Shown in pieces: positions 22,133 through 30,887 of a stretch of DNA of 32,740 bases; positions within the stretch are counted from its first letter, which is position 1, and every line of letters begins with the position of its first letter. The notes beneath the pieces were generated by a model that was given only the letters and a program-made list of their open reading frames with translations, searched no databases and was not told the origin of the DNA. Made by a program: the position numbers and the translations under genes. Origin of the DNA: Simkaniaceae bacterium. Lineage in GTDB: Bacteria > Chlamydiota > Chlamydiia > Chlamydiales > Simkaniaceae. The DNA is taken from contig JAPOVA010000018.1 of NCBI GenBank assembly GCA_026708385.1, positions 140,326-173,065 of the forward strand, given 5' to 3'.

Positions 22133-23023
22133 TCATTTCAGAGGAGAGAGGATGGTAACCGTCATCAATTCCGGAAGAGAAGGGGAAGCCGGATCGGCTC
22201 GAATCGAATAGGAGGGCGCCCCCTCCTCAAGGGGGTCGATGTGAGAGACCGACGCCACGGGAATATCCGCCGGAAACACCCCGTCCATCCCCGTCGTAAC
22301 GAGGAGGTCCCCCGGACGGAGCAAACAAAGACCGGGATCGTCGAACAGGGCATCGTAGGGCTTTCCCGTACGTAGCTCTCTTGCAGGCCCCTTGTCGTCT
22401 GCGAAGTCGTAGTTGAATCCGACCCCCTTCAGAGACAAAGCGCGCGACCTCCAAAGAGGAGAGCTCGTACCGAAAACCTCCCCCTTCGCCAGGTAATACC
22501 CCTTCGTCTTCCCGGCCAACCGTTCCCGCAGTGTAGATAACACCCCCTTTTCTTCCACACACTCCTCGCCGGAAGTGTGTAGCTCTCGCATCAATCGATC
22601 GAGTAGCGCAACCATCTTCCGTCTCTGCGGTTCCCCCCGGACGGCCCTTACGGAAACAACCAGGGAAGAATCGGTAATCAGTCGAACCCGGCTACGCTTC
22701 CGTTCGACCAGATCGACCACACCGACCAAGTCTCCCTCCGACAACACGGGACTCTTTTCGGCAAGTTCGGACACATGATCATCCGATCCCCGATCGATCC
22801 ACAGCACACTATTCCACGTAGCGGGTTCCCGATAGACAACCCGAACCTGCAAGGTCCCCCCCCCCTCGGAGGAGGAGGTTTTTGTTGCCGGCCCGTTTTG
22901 CAAAAAGCTTCCGAGTGCAATGGCCTTCACCCGCAGGGGTCGCACAACGGGAGGGGGTAACAAAAAAAGGCCGATAAGAACGAGAAGGAGGAGCCGAGGG
23001 AAAGGAAACCCACATCTCCTCAT
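22133..23023 (-). CDS. mreC: MreC-like rod-shape/septal protein
   Basis: 296 residues. ATG 23023 overlaps the stop of the aminotransferase (ATGA), so the two genes are coupled. One N-terminal transmembrane helix (FPRLLLLVLIGLFLLPPPVV) is followed by the MreC periplasmic beta domains: SPVLSEGDLVGVVDLVERKR, SRVRLITDSSLVVSVRAVRG and, near the C-terminus, RPGDLLVTTGMDGVFPADIP. MreC scaffolds MreB-directed peptidoglycan synthesis, which in chlamydiae works at the division plane. The usual coiled coil is hard to see. A C10/G10 tract (22856-22865) encodes a Gly-Gly-Gly turn; an indel there would truncate the protein after about 50 residues. Confidence 0.75.
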   Translation of the reverse strand: MRRCGFPFPRLLLLVLIGLFLLPPPVVRPLRVKAIALGSFLQNGPATKTSSSEGGGTLQVRVVYREPATWNSVLWIDRGSDDHVSELAEKSPVLSEGDLVGVVDLVERKRSRVRLITDSSLVVSVRAVRGEPQRRKMVALLDRLMRELHTSGEECVEEKGVLSTLRERLAGKTKGYYLAKGEVFGTSSPLWRSRALSLKGVGFNYDFADDKGPARELRTGKPYDALFDDPGLCLLRPGDLLVTTGMDGVFPADIPVASVSHIDPLEEGAPSYSIRADPASPSLPELMTVTILSPLK

Positions 23024-24219
23024 GAAGCAATCACTCGGGCCAGCGCATCGACAAAGCGGGGTAGATTTACCTCGTTGAGCCCCGTAAGATTTACCCGGCC
23101 CCCCCTCGTAAGATATACACCCCACTCTTTCCGAAGTGCTCGCATCGTCTCGTCGGAAAGGTCGAGTATCGAAAACATACCGCGATGACCCCTCAAAAAA
23201 GCGAAGTGCTTTTCGCCGAATCTCGTGGCAAGGGCCTCGATCAGCATGGTGCGTACGGCCATGATACGGGAGCGCATCGCGGCAAGTTCATCGACAAACC
23301 GCCCTTTGAGAGTCGGGTCCGACACAATCTCGGTAACGATGGCGGCTCCGTGCAGGGGGGGGTTGGAGAGAGTCGTCCTGATCAATCTCTGCAGAACGGT
23401 ATCACCCCGCTCGGCCGTCTCCCGATCACGTAGCAAACAGTGTAGGGCACCGACCCGCTCTCCGTAGAGCCCGAAGGTCTTGGAAAATGAGTGCGCAACA
23501 AAAAGCTCATGCCCCTCCGAGGCAAAGTAACGCACGGGCCATGCATCCTCTTCGAGTCCTCGGGCAAAGCCCTGATAGGCAAAATCGAAAAAGGGTATTA
23601 ACCGCTTTCGCAACATAAGAGAGGAAAGGGCCTTCCACTCCTCCTTCGTCGGGTCACACCCCGTCGGATTGTGGCAACACACGTGCAACAAGACGATACT
23701 CCTTTCAGGAACCGACCCGAGCTTTTCCGACATCTTTGAGAGCACCGACGCATGGGTAACCGGGTCGTAATAGGGATATTCGGTCACCTCCATCCCACAC
23801 TCACCGAAAATGCCGAGATGGTTGGGCCACGTAGGCGAGGAGAGAAGCAGACGGTGCGTCACCTCCCGCTTCAACAGTTCCGCACCCAAGCGAAGGGCGT
23901 GGGTCCCCCCTACGGCTTGCGCGCCTATAAAGCGCCCCCTTTCCGCGGAGGCAAACCCCTCACCGAACACCAGGGATCTGCTACTATCGATGAAACGGGA
24001 ATTTCCGGTGATCGGCAAATAGGCCTTGTTCTCCTCCGTCCGGAGGAGTCGCGCCTCCGCTTCCGCCACCACATCGAGCTTCCGGTTGCGGAGATGCTCG
24101 TCGTAGTAGATACCGACCGTCAGGTCAACCTTCCCTTTTCTCGAATCGCTCTCAATCTGTTTAGCTAATCCGAATATGGGATCCGCAGGTAATGCTTTTA
24201 CGTGCGCCAGAATGCTCAT
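23020..24219 (-). CDS. aspC: Aspartate/aromatic aminotransferase (class I, PLP)
   Basis: 399 residues from ATG 24219 (MSILAHVKALPADPIFGLAK), which fits the usual length of about 396; upstream in-frame starts add an unrelated stretch. The catalytic signature is complete: W131 stacking on PLP, HNPTG with N184, D212 in FFDFAYQGF with Y215, the Schiff-base lysine K247 in SFSKTFGLYGERVG with R255, SNPPLHGA, and the C-terminal substrate arginine region (GGRVNLTGLNEVNL). It transfers amino groups between aspartate or aromatic amino acids and 2-oxoglutarate in the cytoplasm. In Chlamydia the equivalent gene is annotated tyrB or aspC. A G8 run (23355-23362) encodes the Pro-Pro of SNPPLHG. Confidence 0.92.
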   Translation of the reverse strand: MSILAHVKALPADPIFGLAKQIESDSRKGKVDLTVGIYYDEHLRNRKLDVVAEAEARLLRTEENKAYLPITGNSRFIDSSRSLVFGEGFASAERGRFIGAQAVGGTHALRLGAELLKREVTHRLLLSSPTWPNHLGIFGECGMEVTEYPYYDPVTHASVLSKMSEKLGSVPERSIVLLHVCCHNPTGCDPTKEEWKALSSLMLRKRLIPFFDFAYQGFARGLEEDAWPVRYFASEGHELFVAHSFSKTFGLYGERVGALHCLLRDRETAERGDTVLQRLIRTTLSNPPLHGAAIVTEIVSDPTLKGRFVDELAAMRSRIMAVRTMLIEALATRFGEKHFAFLRGHRGMFSILDLSDETMRALRKEWGVYLTRGGRVNLTGLNEVNLPRFVDALARVIAS

Positions 24220-24487
24220 GGTACCCATCGTATACCCGACCGCGAGGAGTAAATGCAACATCTGATTGCCGGGCGGCTCCGGTCGATCGGAAACATAAAC
24301 AGATGGACAAGTCACCCGAGACACACTGTTTGATGTCTATCACGACATGTTCAAAGAGTAGATCAACGTACTTGTGTAGAATCATTTACTCTTTTTCTCC
24401 GACGAGTGCAAAGGCAAGAATCTTGACTTTGTTCACAAAACCTCCGAGAATGGAGCCTCCTGCCGTGTGGCTTCGGAACATGTGGAG
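24220..24487. other. Divergent intergenic region aspC / dnaX
   Basis: About 270 bases between two divergent housekeeping starts, so both promoters must lie here. The part around 24340-24440 is less GC-rich (TTTACTCTTTTTC, TTGACTTTGTTC). I could not fix a promoter with confidence. Confidence 0.4.
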
Positions 24488-25840
24488 ATGTCGAATTATC
24501 AGGGATTTTCCCGAAAGTACCGGCCCAAAACATTCGCCGAGGTGGTCGGTCAGGAACCGGTGGTGCGTACGATGCAAAACGCCTTGGCGAGGCAAAGGGT
24601 CTCCCGGGCCTACCTTCTTGCCGGCATGAGGGGAGTCGGTAAAACCACTCTGGCACGCCTCTTCGCCAAAGGGATCAACTGCGATGTGCTCGTCAACGGT
24701 CCCGAACCGGCAGGTCCCGAACCGACAGGTCCCGAACCGTGTGGCCGGTGTGCGTCGTGTCGGGGGATCGATGCGGGCCACTCCCTCCACGTAATCGAGA
24801 TCGACGGGGCCTCCCACCGAGGCATCGACGATGTCCGCCAACTTACCGAAACGAGCGTGTACGGCGCCTCGGACGGTAAGCGGAAGATCCACATCATCGA
24901 CGAAGTGCACATGTTGACGAAAGAGGCCTTTAACGCGCTGTTAAAGACCTTGGAGGAACCCCCCGAACATGCCGTGTTTTTTCTGGCGACCACCGAACCG
25001 CACATGATTCCGGAGACCGTCCTCAGTCGATGTCAGCGCTTCGATTTACGAAGAATCCCCCTGCAGGGAACGGTACGCAGGTTGAAGGAAATGGTCGATA
25101 TCGCGGGATACGAGGCGGAAGAAAAGGCCCTCTACTTGATCGCCGCTACCTCCGACGGAAGTCTGCGAGATGCCGAATCTCTCTTGGACCGCGTCTGTTG
25201 CCTTTGCAACGGTGTGATCGATGCCGACACCGTCTCGAAAAGCTTGGGCCTCTGTCCGGCCGAGCTCTTTTTCGATCTGGATAAGGCAGTTGCCGATTAT
25301 GACCTCCCCTTTGCCTTCCGGTTTGCGGACAAGGTCTATGACTTAGGACTACATACCGAGTATTTTCTCGACGCACTGACGCAACATTACCACCGTGTGC
25401 TACTCGCACAACAAGAAGGCGAGCACGCCTCGCTCCCCCTCTGCGATAAACGGGAAGAAGCGGCCTATACGAAAGCGGGACGGCAATATACGAGTGAACA
25501 GTGTTTGGACATCCTTCGAGAGATCGTGGAGAGAAAAGAGAGTTACCACAAGGGCTTTCTCAAGCAACAGGATTTGGCAACGCTACTTTTGCAGATCATA
25601 CGATCTTCCAAACGCCGTTCTTTGGAAGAGTTGACCGACCGACTCATTGCCCTGAAAGAGGCGGTGTCGTCGCAAGGGGAACCTCCCGAACGCACCATCT
25701 CCGAGATTGCTGAAAATCAGGATGTTGCAGAGACTGATGTCCCCTCCTCCCCCGAAAACGATCTGAAGAAAAAAATGAACCGCGATAAGATCTTGCATTT
25801 TGCGGGTGTCACCCTAAACGGATCGATTCGAAACCGGTAA
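24488..25840 (+). CDS. dnaX: DNA polymerase III subunit gamma/tau
   Basis: 450 residues from ATG 24488 (MSNYQGFSRKYRPKTFAEVV), the canonical DnaX start; GTG 24467 is an alternative with GGAG before it. Walker A GMRGVGKTT (46-54), zinc-module cysteines at 65, 85, 88 and 91, Walker B IHIIDEVHML (135-144), AFNALLKTLEEPP, and the sensor/arginine-finger SRCQRFDLR (180-188). It is the ATPase of the clamp-loader complex. The C-terminus is short, as in a gamma-only form. Three 15-bp repeats encode GPEPA-GPEPT-GPEPC between the first zinc cysteine and the CxxC pair, lengthening that loop. An A7 run (25769-25775) lies near the end. Confidence 0.93.
   Translation: MSNYQGFSRKYRPKTFAEVVGQEPVVRTMQNALARQRVSRAYLLAGMRGVGKTTLARLFAKGINCDVLVNGPEPAGPEPTGPEPCGRCASCRGIDAGHSLHVIEIDGASHRGIDDVRQLTETSVYGASDGKRKIHIIDEVHMLTKEAFNALLKTLEEPPEHAVFFLATTEPHMIPETVLSRCQRFDLRRIPLQGTVRRLKEMVDIAGYEAEEKALYLIAATSDGSLRDAESLLDRVCCLCNGVIDADTVSKSLGLCPAELFFDLDKAVADYDLPFAFRFADKVYDLGLHTEYFLDALTQHYHRVLLAQQEGEHASLPLCDKREEAAYTKAGRQYTSEQCLDILREIVERKESYHKGFLKQQDLATLLLQIIRSSKRRSLEELTDRLIALKEAVSSQGEPPERTISEIAENQDVAETDVPSSPENDLKKKMNRDKILHFAGVTLNGSIRNR
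24698..24742. repeat. 15-bp tandem repeat, three units, in dnaX
   Basis: GGTCCCGAACCGGCA / GGTCCCGAACCGACA / GGTCCCGAACCGTGT, each encoding GPEPx; in-frame and located in the zinc-binding module. Confidence 0.9.
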
Positions 25841-25946
25841 TCCGCTACGGCGATCTCCCGCGTGCTCACGGAAAGCCCCCGGAACCGAACACAAGCCGGC
25901 CGAGGATTTGTGTACATCCGAAAAATCGGTTTAACTATATTAACGG

Positions 25947-27137
25947 ATGAGCAAGCGACGAATCGATAGGTGTACTATTTCCGGAACGAAGATACTTTTC
26001 ACGGGTGGAAGATGGATTCCGACCCTTGATTTGGCAAGGCGCTTTCACGAAAAGGGGCACACCGTTTACACCGCCGATTCGGTCCCCTACCACGTATGTC
26101 GCTTTTCCGGGGCGGTACGTAACAATTTTCTCGTACCGAGTTCTCGCTTCGACCCCGAAGGGTTCATTACGAGACTCCTGCAGATCGTTGAAGAAAAAAA
26201 GATCGACATGATCATCCCGACCTTTGAGGAAATCTTCTGTTTTTCGCAAAATCACGACCGTTTTCCCGACTACTGCACCCTTTTTTCCGCTTCCTTTACG
26301 TCGCTAAAACACCTGCACAACAAATGGCTGTTTAATAGTAAGCTCCACGAGATGGGAATTAAAGCGCCCGAATCGTACCTCGTCCGGAACGCCAAAGAGC
26401 TACGAGAGGTGCCTTTAGCGCTACCCTATATCCTAAAGCCCTGCTACTCAAGAGCAGCCGCCAAAGTGTTGAAGGTCGTAGATCGAGAACGACTCCGTTC
26501 CGTTCCGGTCGACCCCCTCAACCCCTTGGTCGCCCAAGAATGGGTAGAGGGAAAAAAGTTCTGTTCGTACAGCATCGTGCAACGAGGACAACTCACCGCA
26601 CACGCAACCTATGCGTTGGAATTTGCCATCGATGATAGCTCCTGTCTGAATTTTTCGGCGATCGACCACAAGGGGGTCGAAAGGTGGGTTACCCGTTTTG
26701 CCGGTTGCGAAAAACTCACGGGACAGCTCGGCTTCGATTTTATAGAGGCAAAGGACGGAAATCTATACGCCATTGAGTGCAACCCCCGCGCTACCAGTGG
26801 TGTACATCTTTTTCAGAGGGATGACAATCTCCCCTCCGCCTTCCTCGATACCCTCCCCTCCCCGATCCGACCTCAATTCGGCTTTGCCAAGCAAATTGCC
26901 GCCGGTATGCTGATGTACGGGTGGAGGGGTGCCGGAAAGAAAAAACAGTGTCGACAGTTCGTGAGTCGCCTCTTGCGTGCACAGGATGTCGTCTTTTCGA
27001 AAACCGACCCCATACCCTTCTGCATGCAACCTTTCCTGTTCATCACCTACCTCATGCGTAGCCTCAAACTACGCCTTCCCATTCCCGCCATGTTCACCTT
27101 CGATATCGATTGGAACGACGAGCAAGCCCTCCTGTAA
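25947..27137 (+). CDS. ATP-grasp carboxylate-amine ligase-like protein
   Basis: 396 residues from ATG 25947. It has an N-terminal nucleotide-fold strand (KILFTGGRWIPTLDLARRFH), then the ATP-grasp core: YILKPCYSRAAAKV with the ATP-contacting lysine, LVAQEWVEGKKFCSYSIV, and the metal-binding signature DFIEAKDGNLYAIECNPRAT followed by SGVHLF. Such enzymes form an acyl-phosphate on a carboxylate and join it to an amine or thiol. The substrate cannot be told from sequence. It stands alone with an AT-rich region before and after, so it is probably monocistronic. A hexamer TATATT lies just upstream (25936-25941), close to the start. Confidence 0.8.
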   Translation: MSKRRIDRCTISGTKILFTGGRWIPTLDLARRFHEKGHTVYTADSVPYHVCRFSGAVRNNFLVPSSRFDPEGFITRLLQIVEEKKIDMIIPTFEEIFCFSQNHDRFPDYCTLFSASFTSLKHLHNKWLFNSKLHEMGIKAPESYLVRNAKELREVPLALPYILKPCYSRAAAKVLKVVDRERLRSVPVDPLNPLVAQEWVEGKKFCSYSIVQRGQLTAHATYALEFAIDDSSCLNFSAIDHKGVERWVTRFAGCEKLTGQLGFDFIEAKDGNLYAIECNPRATSGVHLFQRDDNLPSAFLDTLPSPIRPQFGFAKQIAAGMLMYGWRGAGKKKQCRQFVSRLLRAQDVVFSKTDPIPFCMQPFLFITYLMRSLKLRLPIPAMFTFDIDWNDEQALL

Positions 27138-27242
27138 GGAATACCGTACTATTAGATAATTTTTCCTAAAAGGCTTTACATAAATACTAAAATTAATTAA
27201 CTAGAGATTAAGGCATGTGGATTATGTGTAGGAGCAGTGTTT

Positions 27243-27446
27243 ATGAAGAAGCTAGATATCCTTGTGTGTTTCTTTCTATGTTTGGGGGGGTTTAACTGGG
27301 GCGTGTACGGACTTTTTCGGATAAACATCATTGAGTACTTTGTCGTGCAACGTTGGTTGGATTGTCTGATTTATGTGTTGATCGGTGCCTCGGCAATTTA
27401 TCAAGCGGTTGGCTGGAAACTGATTAAGAAACGTTGGAACTCGTAA
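27243..27446 (+). CDS. DUF378-family small membrane protein 1
   Basis: 67 residues from ATG 27243, with GGAG (27231-27234) at good spacing. Two transmembrane helices with the family pattern LCLGGFNWGVYGLF ... IEYFV ... LIYVLIGASAIYQA. The DUF378 (YuzA-like) family has no established function. A G7 run encodes the GGF turn. It is followed closely by a second family member, so the two form a small operon. The AT-rich segment 27138-27242 should hold the promoter. Confidence 0.85.
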   Translation: MKKLDILVCFFLCLGGFNWGVYGLFRINIIEYFVVQRWLDCLIYVLIGASAIYQAVGWKLIKKRWNS

Positions 27447-27467
27447 ATTATGTGGAGTGATATAAGA

Positions 27468-27680
27468 ATGTTAAGGAAATTGCATAACCTCTCCACGATT
27501 CTGCTGATCGTAGGTGGGATCATTTGGGGATTGATCGCGGCATGTAACGTCAACATCATAGCATATGTGTTCGGTCAAGAATGGGTTGTCCGCATTATTG
27601 CGGTCGTATTCGGAGTGGCGATGATCGGCCACATCGCCTTCGGCAAAGGGGTACAAAGGCGCAAACAAGGCAAACGGTAG
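27468..27680 (+). CDS. DUF378-family small membrane protein 2
   Basis: 70 residues from ATG 27468, with GGAG at 27453-27456; the in-frame ATG 27450 is possible but lacks a site. MLRKLHNLSTILLIVGGIIW, then GLIAACNVNIIAYVFG and a second helix RIIAVVFGVAMIGHIAFG, ending in a basic tail. It is a diverged copy of its neighbour, and the two could form a heteromer. No clear terminator follows before the convergent gene at 27730. Confidence 0.82.
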   Translation: MLRKLHNLSTILLIVGGIIWGLIAACNVNIIAYVFGQEWVVRIIAVVFGVAMIGHIAFGKGVQRRKQGKR

Positions 27681-27729
27681 GGTAAGGGACCCGGATCCCC
27701 GTCGTTGCCTTGTTGACCCGGAATCCCGA

Positions 27730-28812
27730 CTACCAGAAGTAGGTGAAGGTAAATAGGGCCGAGGCAAAGGTGGCGGAGTTACGTCCCGCAAGGCCGAACC
27801 AACCGCCCGCCACAAAGCCCAGGGCGGGCGTGGGATTGTATTCGAGAGCGGGCGCTATGCTGAAGAGACCCGACGAGGGCCCACCCGTACTTGCCGGATC
27901 TCCTTCCGCCGTGACCCCCCGGCGCCCCCTGAAACTCGAACGATTTCGGTAGGTATAGACGAGATCCAGGGCGAAAACCCACTTCTGCGCGAAACTGAAT
28001 TCAATCGAGGTGTCGGCACTGATGGCCTTCCCGGGTCGGACCTTCCCCTCCGTTCCGAAACCCCCTCCGTACGTATTGAACCCTTCCACATGGGGGTGGG
28101 AGGGAATGGCATAGGAAAAGATACCCCGTAGACTGAAAGGATGGGTCGAAAGCCACCATACCGCCTTCGTCAGGTTGAAGCTGAGAACCGTCGTGTAAGC
28201 CCCCGAACCCGAAGATTGCAGGTCGGCTTTCGAGGGATTGAGTTTTTCATATTTACCGGTCGGAAGAAGTTCCGACACCGTCACCCGGACGGCCGGTCGG
28301 TACGGCTCTTCTCGAGCGATCTGCAATCCGCATTCGACTTGGGTGTCGGCAATGTTTCCCGCGCTTTGCTTGTTTCGAAGATTTTCCGTGGCGTTGACAA
28401 CGGCGGTAAAGTCGAGCCAATCGGTCAATCCCAGCTGCAGGGCGACCAATCCCTGAACCGAAAAGACGTTGTGAGGCAGGGAACGCCTCTTTCCCTTGCT
28501 GTCGAATCGTCCGTACGTGTCGGTCAAAAACAGGTACGGTTGCACGTTGAAATGGCCGGGGGGTATGTTGTGGGCAGAGGGGGCAAGTAGGGGACCCGCG
28601 TAATAGGGATTGAACATCCTCTTTGCCGTTTCGAACTTGGCCTGCGCTTCGAAAAGCCGGCGATTCACGGGAACGAAAGAGGCATCGGGAGGGGGGGCTT
28701 CGGGAGGGACGACCCCCTTCGCGGATATGTCCTCCGCACACGTCGAGGGAGAAGGATATGACAGGGAGAGAGTCACTACAAAAAAGAGCGTACGGAAGAC
28801 TTTCACGGACAT
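27730..28812 (-). CDS. Outer-membrane beta-barrel protein (MetA/phenol-degradation-like fold)
   Basis: 360 residues from ATG 28812, chosen for the signal peptide (MSVKVFRTLFFVVTLSLSYP, then SPSTCAED; the Cys might even be a lipobox variant). After a Pro-rich linker and a short helix come alternating amphipathic strands typical of a barrel: FNVQPYLFLTDTYGRFD, LGLTDWLDFTAVVNATEN, YTTVLSFNLTKAVWWLS, SIEFSFAQKWVFALDLVYTY. It ends FTFTYFW, with the aromatic C-terminal residue recognised by the Bam machinery. It looks like the family annotated as putative MetA-pathway or transporter-like outer-membrane protein; the true role is unknown. Confidence 0.72.
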   Translation of the reverse strand: MSVKVFRTLFFVVTLSLSYPSPSTCAEDISAKGVVPPEAPPPDASFVPVNRRLFEAQAKFETAKRMFNPYYAGPLLAPSAHNIPPGHFNVQPYLFLTDTYGRFDSKGKRRSLPHNVFSVQGLVALQLGLTDWLDFTAVVNATENLRNKQSAGNIADTQVECGLQIAREEPYRPAVRVTVSELLPTGKYEKLNPSKADLQSSGSGAYTTVLSFNLTKAVWWLSTHPFSLRGIFSYAIPSHPHVEGFNTYGGGFGTEGKVRPGKAISADTSIEFSFAQKWVFALDLVYTYRNRSSFRGRRGVTAEGDPASTGGPSSGLFSIAPALEYNPTPALGFVAGGWFGLAGRNSATFASALFTFTYFW

Positions 28813-28899
28813 GACGATAGGTACCCGGTTTTTTCTATGTTCAAAAAAATGCATTATACATAAAAGGGAAATAGGTGAAAGAAACGAAGGTGTGACCGT

Positions 28900-29313
28900 A
28901 TGAACATAGAGGGTGCGAGGGGAAGCGAACAGGGAGAACCGGGGGGAAACATTCATGAGAAACTCAGATATTCCCGAGAGCAATATGATGCCGGATTGGT
29001 CGCCTTCCGGAAGGCACTGAAGGCATTTAAACCCGAAGCGGAGTTTCATCAAAAGAGTACCCTTAAAGAGGCAATGGATGCCGCCCTTGCGGCAATGAAC
29101 GGTGCCATAGCACACAGCCTGAGTTTAAGCAGGACGGGCCACGTAGCCGGTCTTATCGAACCCACGAAGCGACTCACAACCGATTACCGATCTTACATCA
29201 ACGACCCCAGTCGGGAAAATAGGAAGAAATTGGATAACGATCTCAACACGCTACAAAGAGCGGAGGGGCAGAACGTGGGGGAAAAATCCCCTTCCCGAGG
29301 AAGCCCGGGATGA
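28900..29313 (+). CDS. Small helical protein of unknown function
   Basis: 137 residues from ATG 28900 (AAGG at 28887-28890). No signal peptide or membrane segment. The middle (IHEKLRYSREQYDAGLVAFR, STLKEAMDAALAAMNGAIAH) is predicted helical and the end is charged with RKKLDNDLNTLQRAEGQ. I do not recognise it. It is divergent from the outer-membrane gene, and a decayed copy of its 3' part follows. Confidence 0.5.
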   Translation: MNIEGARGSEQGEPGGNIHEKLRYSREQYDAGLVAFRKALKAFKPEAEFHQKSTLKEAMDAALAAMNGAIAHSLSLSRTGHVAGLIEPTKRLTTDYRSYINDPSRENRKKLDNDLNTLQRAEGQNVGEKSPSRGSPG

Positions 29314-29340
29314 CTCCGAGGAGTTGTCGCCGTAACCGGT

Positions 29341-29470
29341 CCCATCACCGATCATGAGAGAACGGTTGCACAACCGACACGTAAGGGTCGCCGAGATATC
29401 CATCCTACATCAACGACCCCGGGCGGGAAAGCAGGAAGAAGGCGGACGGCGGTCCCGACACCCTATGAAG
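29341..29470 (+). pseudogene. Decayed duplicate of the preceding gene's 3' part
   Basis: TACATCAACGACCCCGGGCG (from 29407) repeats TACATCAACGACCCCAGTCG of the gene (29194 onward), with GGAAAxxAGGAAGAA following in both, but frames are broken. Confidence 0.5.
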
Positions 29471-29528
29471 AACATAGGGGCAACACCCCTTGATCGGACC
29501 GGACAACGGAATCACCCCGATCGGGGTG
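29461..29528. other. Two perfect inverted repeats downstream of ANK1
   Basis: Hairpin CCCTATG-AAGAA-CATAGGG (29461-29479) and a 16-bp palindrome CACCCCGATCGGGGTG (29513-29528). Neither has a T run on either strand. They lie between convergent genes and may act together as a weak bidirectional terminator. Confidence 0.4.
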
Positions 29529-29582
29529 CAACCACCGTCGCACGACTCACGGAGACATCGGATTCGGACCGGTTCTCAAGGA

Positions 29583-30830
29583 TCAGACCGGAGAATTCGC
29601 AACAACGGGAGGGTCGGACGCTATCCGGTCCCGGTTAAGGGTATCACGCGCATTCTCCAGTATCTTGATAATTTGCCTATACCGACATGCCCGTTCCGGC
29701 TGATTTTTGCACTGTTCCAACCCCGCGACTGCATGGAAAAGTGCTATCTCACACGCTCGGGCCATCCACCGAGCATCGATCTTCCCCCGAATGAGCAATG
29801 TCAACCTTGCCGGATCAGCGTACATGGCCAATTGCACAAGCCACATTTCACAGCGTCCGATCTCATACCGTGTGAGGGCATACTCTACGATCAGGTCGTG
29901 TATTCTACCCGCATCATCACCTCTGCTCACTAACGTGAGGGGTGTACGACCTTCGCGATCGCGTGTATCGATATCGACACCACCATGCGCGAGCAATGCC
30001 TCTACGGCCATCAAGCAGCCACTCTCGACCGCTATGGCGAAAGGGGTGCGACCCTCGGCATCAGGTATGTTGACATCGGCACCCCACCTGAGCAGTTCTT
30101 CCATGAAATGCAAACGCGTGCCCTCCTCGACAACTATCGCGAGGGGTGTGCGACCTTTGGCATCACGTCCGTTGATACCGGCACCGCGGCGGAGCAATTC
30201 CTTTACAATATCCAAGCAACCTCCTACGGTTCGGACCGCCAACCCGAGGGGTCGATTACCTTCGCTATCGGGTTCGTTGACATCGAGACCCGATTCGAGC
30301 AACGTCCTCGCGGTCTTCCTATCCCACGCACGAGTGGCGTTCGTAAACACTTCCCGCATTCCGGGTGTGCAAGTGTCGGTACGTATAGCGCTCTCACACA
30401 ATCGCCTCACACTCTCCGCATCCCACGCCACACCTGCTTCTCTCAACGCACGCCCCGACTTTGTCCGATGTATATTCGCATAGATCGTCGGGACTCCCCG
30501 TACCGCATCCCTCGACGTACCGGTTCCGGACATGTTCAACGTTTCGAAAGCGGTACCCACACGTACACGGTGAAACATGTTCGTGGCTACGGCCCGAACG
30601 GAATGCCTCTTCCCGTACGATCCCCCGTCTCGGGAGAACACCTCCGGACTTCCATGCAGACGACCGGTGCCTCCTCCGGATGCGGTACCCACACATACAC
30701 GGTGAACAATGTTCGTGGCTACGGCCCCAATGGAACGCATCTTCCCGTACGGTCCCCCGTCTCGGGGGAATATCGCCGGACTTTCATGCGAGCGATCGGC
30801 GCTCCCTTCGGATATGGTCGAAATAGACAT
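29583..30830 (-). CDS. Ankyrin-repeat protein 1 of a tandem trio
   Basis: 415 residues from ATG 30830; the upstream TTTTTAAAG is shared with ANK2 but no strong ribosome site is seen. Residues about 10-100 hold two copies of a 44-residue leader (HESPAIFPRDGGPYGK ... VATNIVHRVCVGTA, then HGSPEVFSRDGGSYGK ... VATNMFHRVRVGTA), present once in ANK2. Ankyrin repeats lie at about 165-310: GNRPLGLAVRTVGG, GRTPLAIVVEEGTR, GRTPFAIAVESGCL and GRTPLTLVSRGDD. A conserved C-terminal domain follows (MARACEIALFHAVAGLEQ ... ACRYRQIIKILEN). No signal peptide is evident; it is a likely secreted effector by analogy with other intracellular bacteria. Confidence 0.82.
   Translation of the reverse strand: MSISTISEGSADRSHESPAIFPRDGGPYGKMRSIGAVATNIVHRVCVGTASGGGTGRLHGSPEVFSRDGGSYGKRHSVRAVATNMFHRVRVGTAFETLNMSGTGTSRDAVRGVPTIYANIHRTKSGRALREAGVAWDAESVRRLCESAIRTDTCTPGMREVFTNATRAWDRKTARTLLESGLDVNEPDSEGNRPLGLAVRTVGGCLDIVKELLRRGAGINGRDAKGRTPLAIVVEEGTRLHFMEELLRWGADVNIPDAEGRTPFAIAVESGCLMAVEALLAHGGVDIDTRDREGRTPLTLVSRGDDAGRIHDLIVEYALTRYEIGRCEMWLVQLAMYADPARLTLLIRGKIDARWMARACEIALFHAVAGLEQCKNQPERACRYRQIIKILENARDTLNRDRIASDPPVVANSPV
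30552..30815. repeat. 132-bp direct repeat in the ANK1 leader
   Basis: Two imperfect units (30552-30683 and 30684-30815) beginning GGTACCCACAC; encode the duplicated 44-residue leader in frame. Confidence 0.75.
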
Positions 30831-30881
30831 CTTTAAAAATCCAATTGTTAAAAATAAATAACCAACAAATCAGTTACAATT

Positions 30882-30887
30882 ACTATA
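30882..30887 (-). promoter_or_regulatory. -10 element of ANK1
   Basis: Minus-strand TATAGT (30887-30882), about 50 bases before ATG 30830. The surrounding sequence (ATTTAAATCGCAATTCGGA upstream, TTTTTAAAG before the ATG) parallels the ANK2 upstream region. The -35 is unclear. Confidence 0.4.

Noticed and set aside
25769-25775. Programmed frameshift in dnaX at an A7 run
   Set aside because: It lies at the very end of the gene, with no visible stimulatory stem or upstream pseudo-Shine-Dalgarno, and would change only the last residues.
29985-30836. Long plus-strand reading frame of about 280 codons
   Set aside because: It is the antisense shadow of ANK1; the minus strand carries clear ankyrin motifs.
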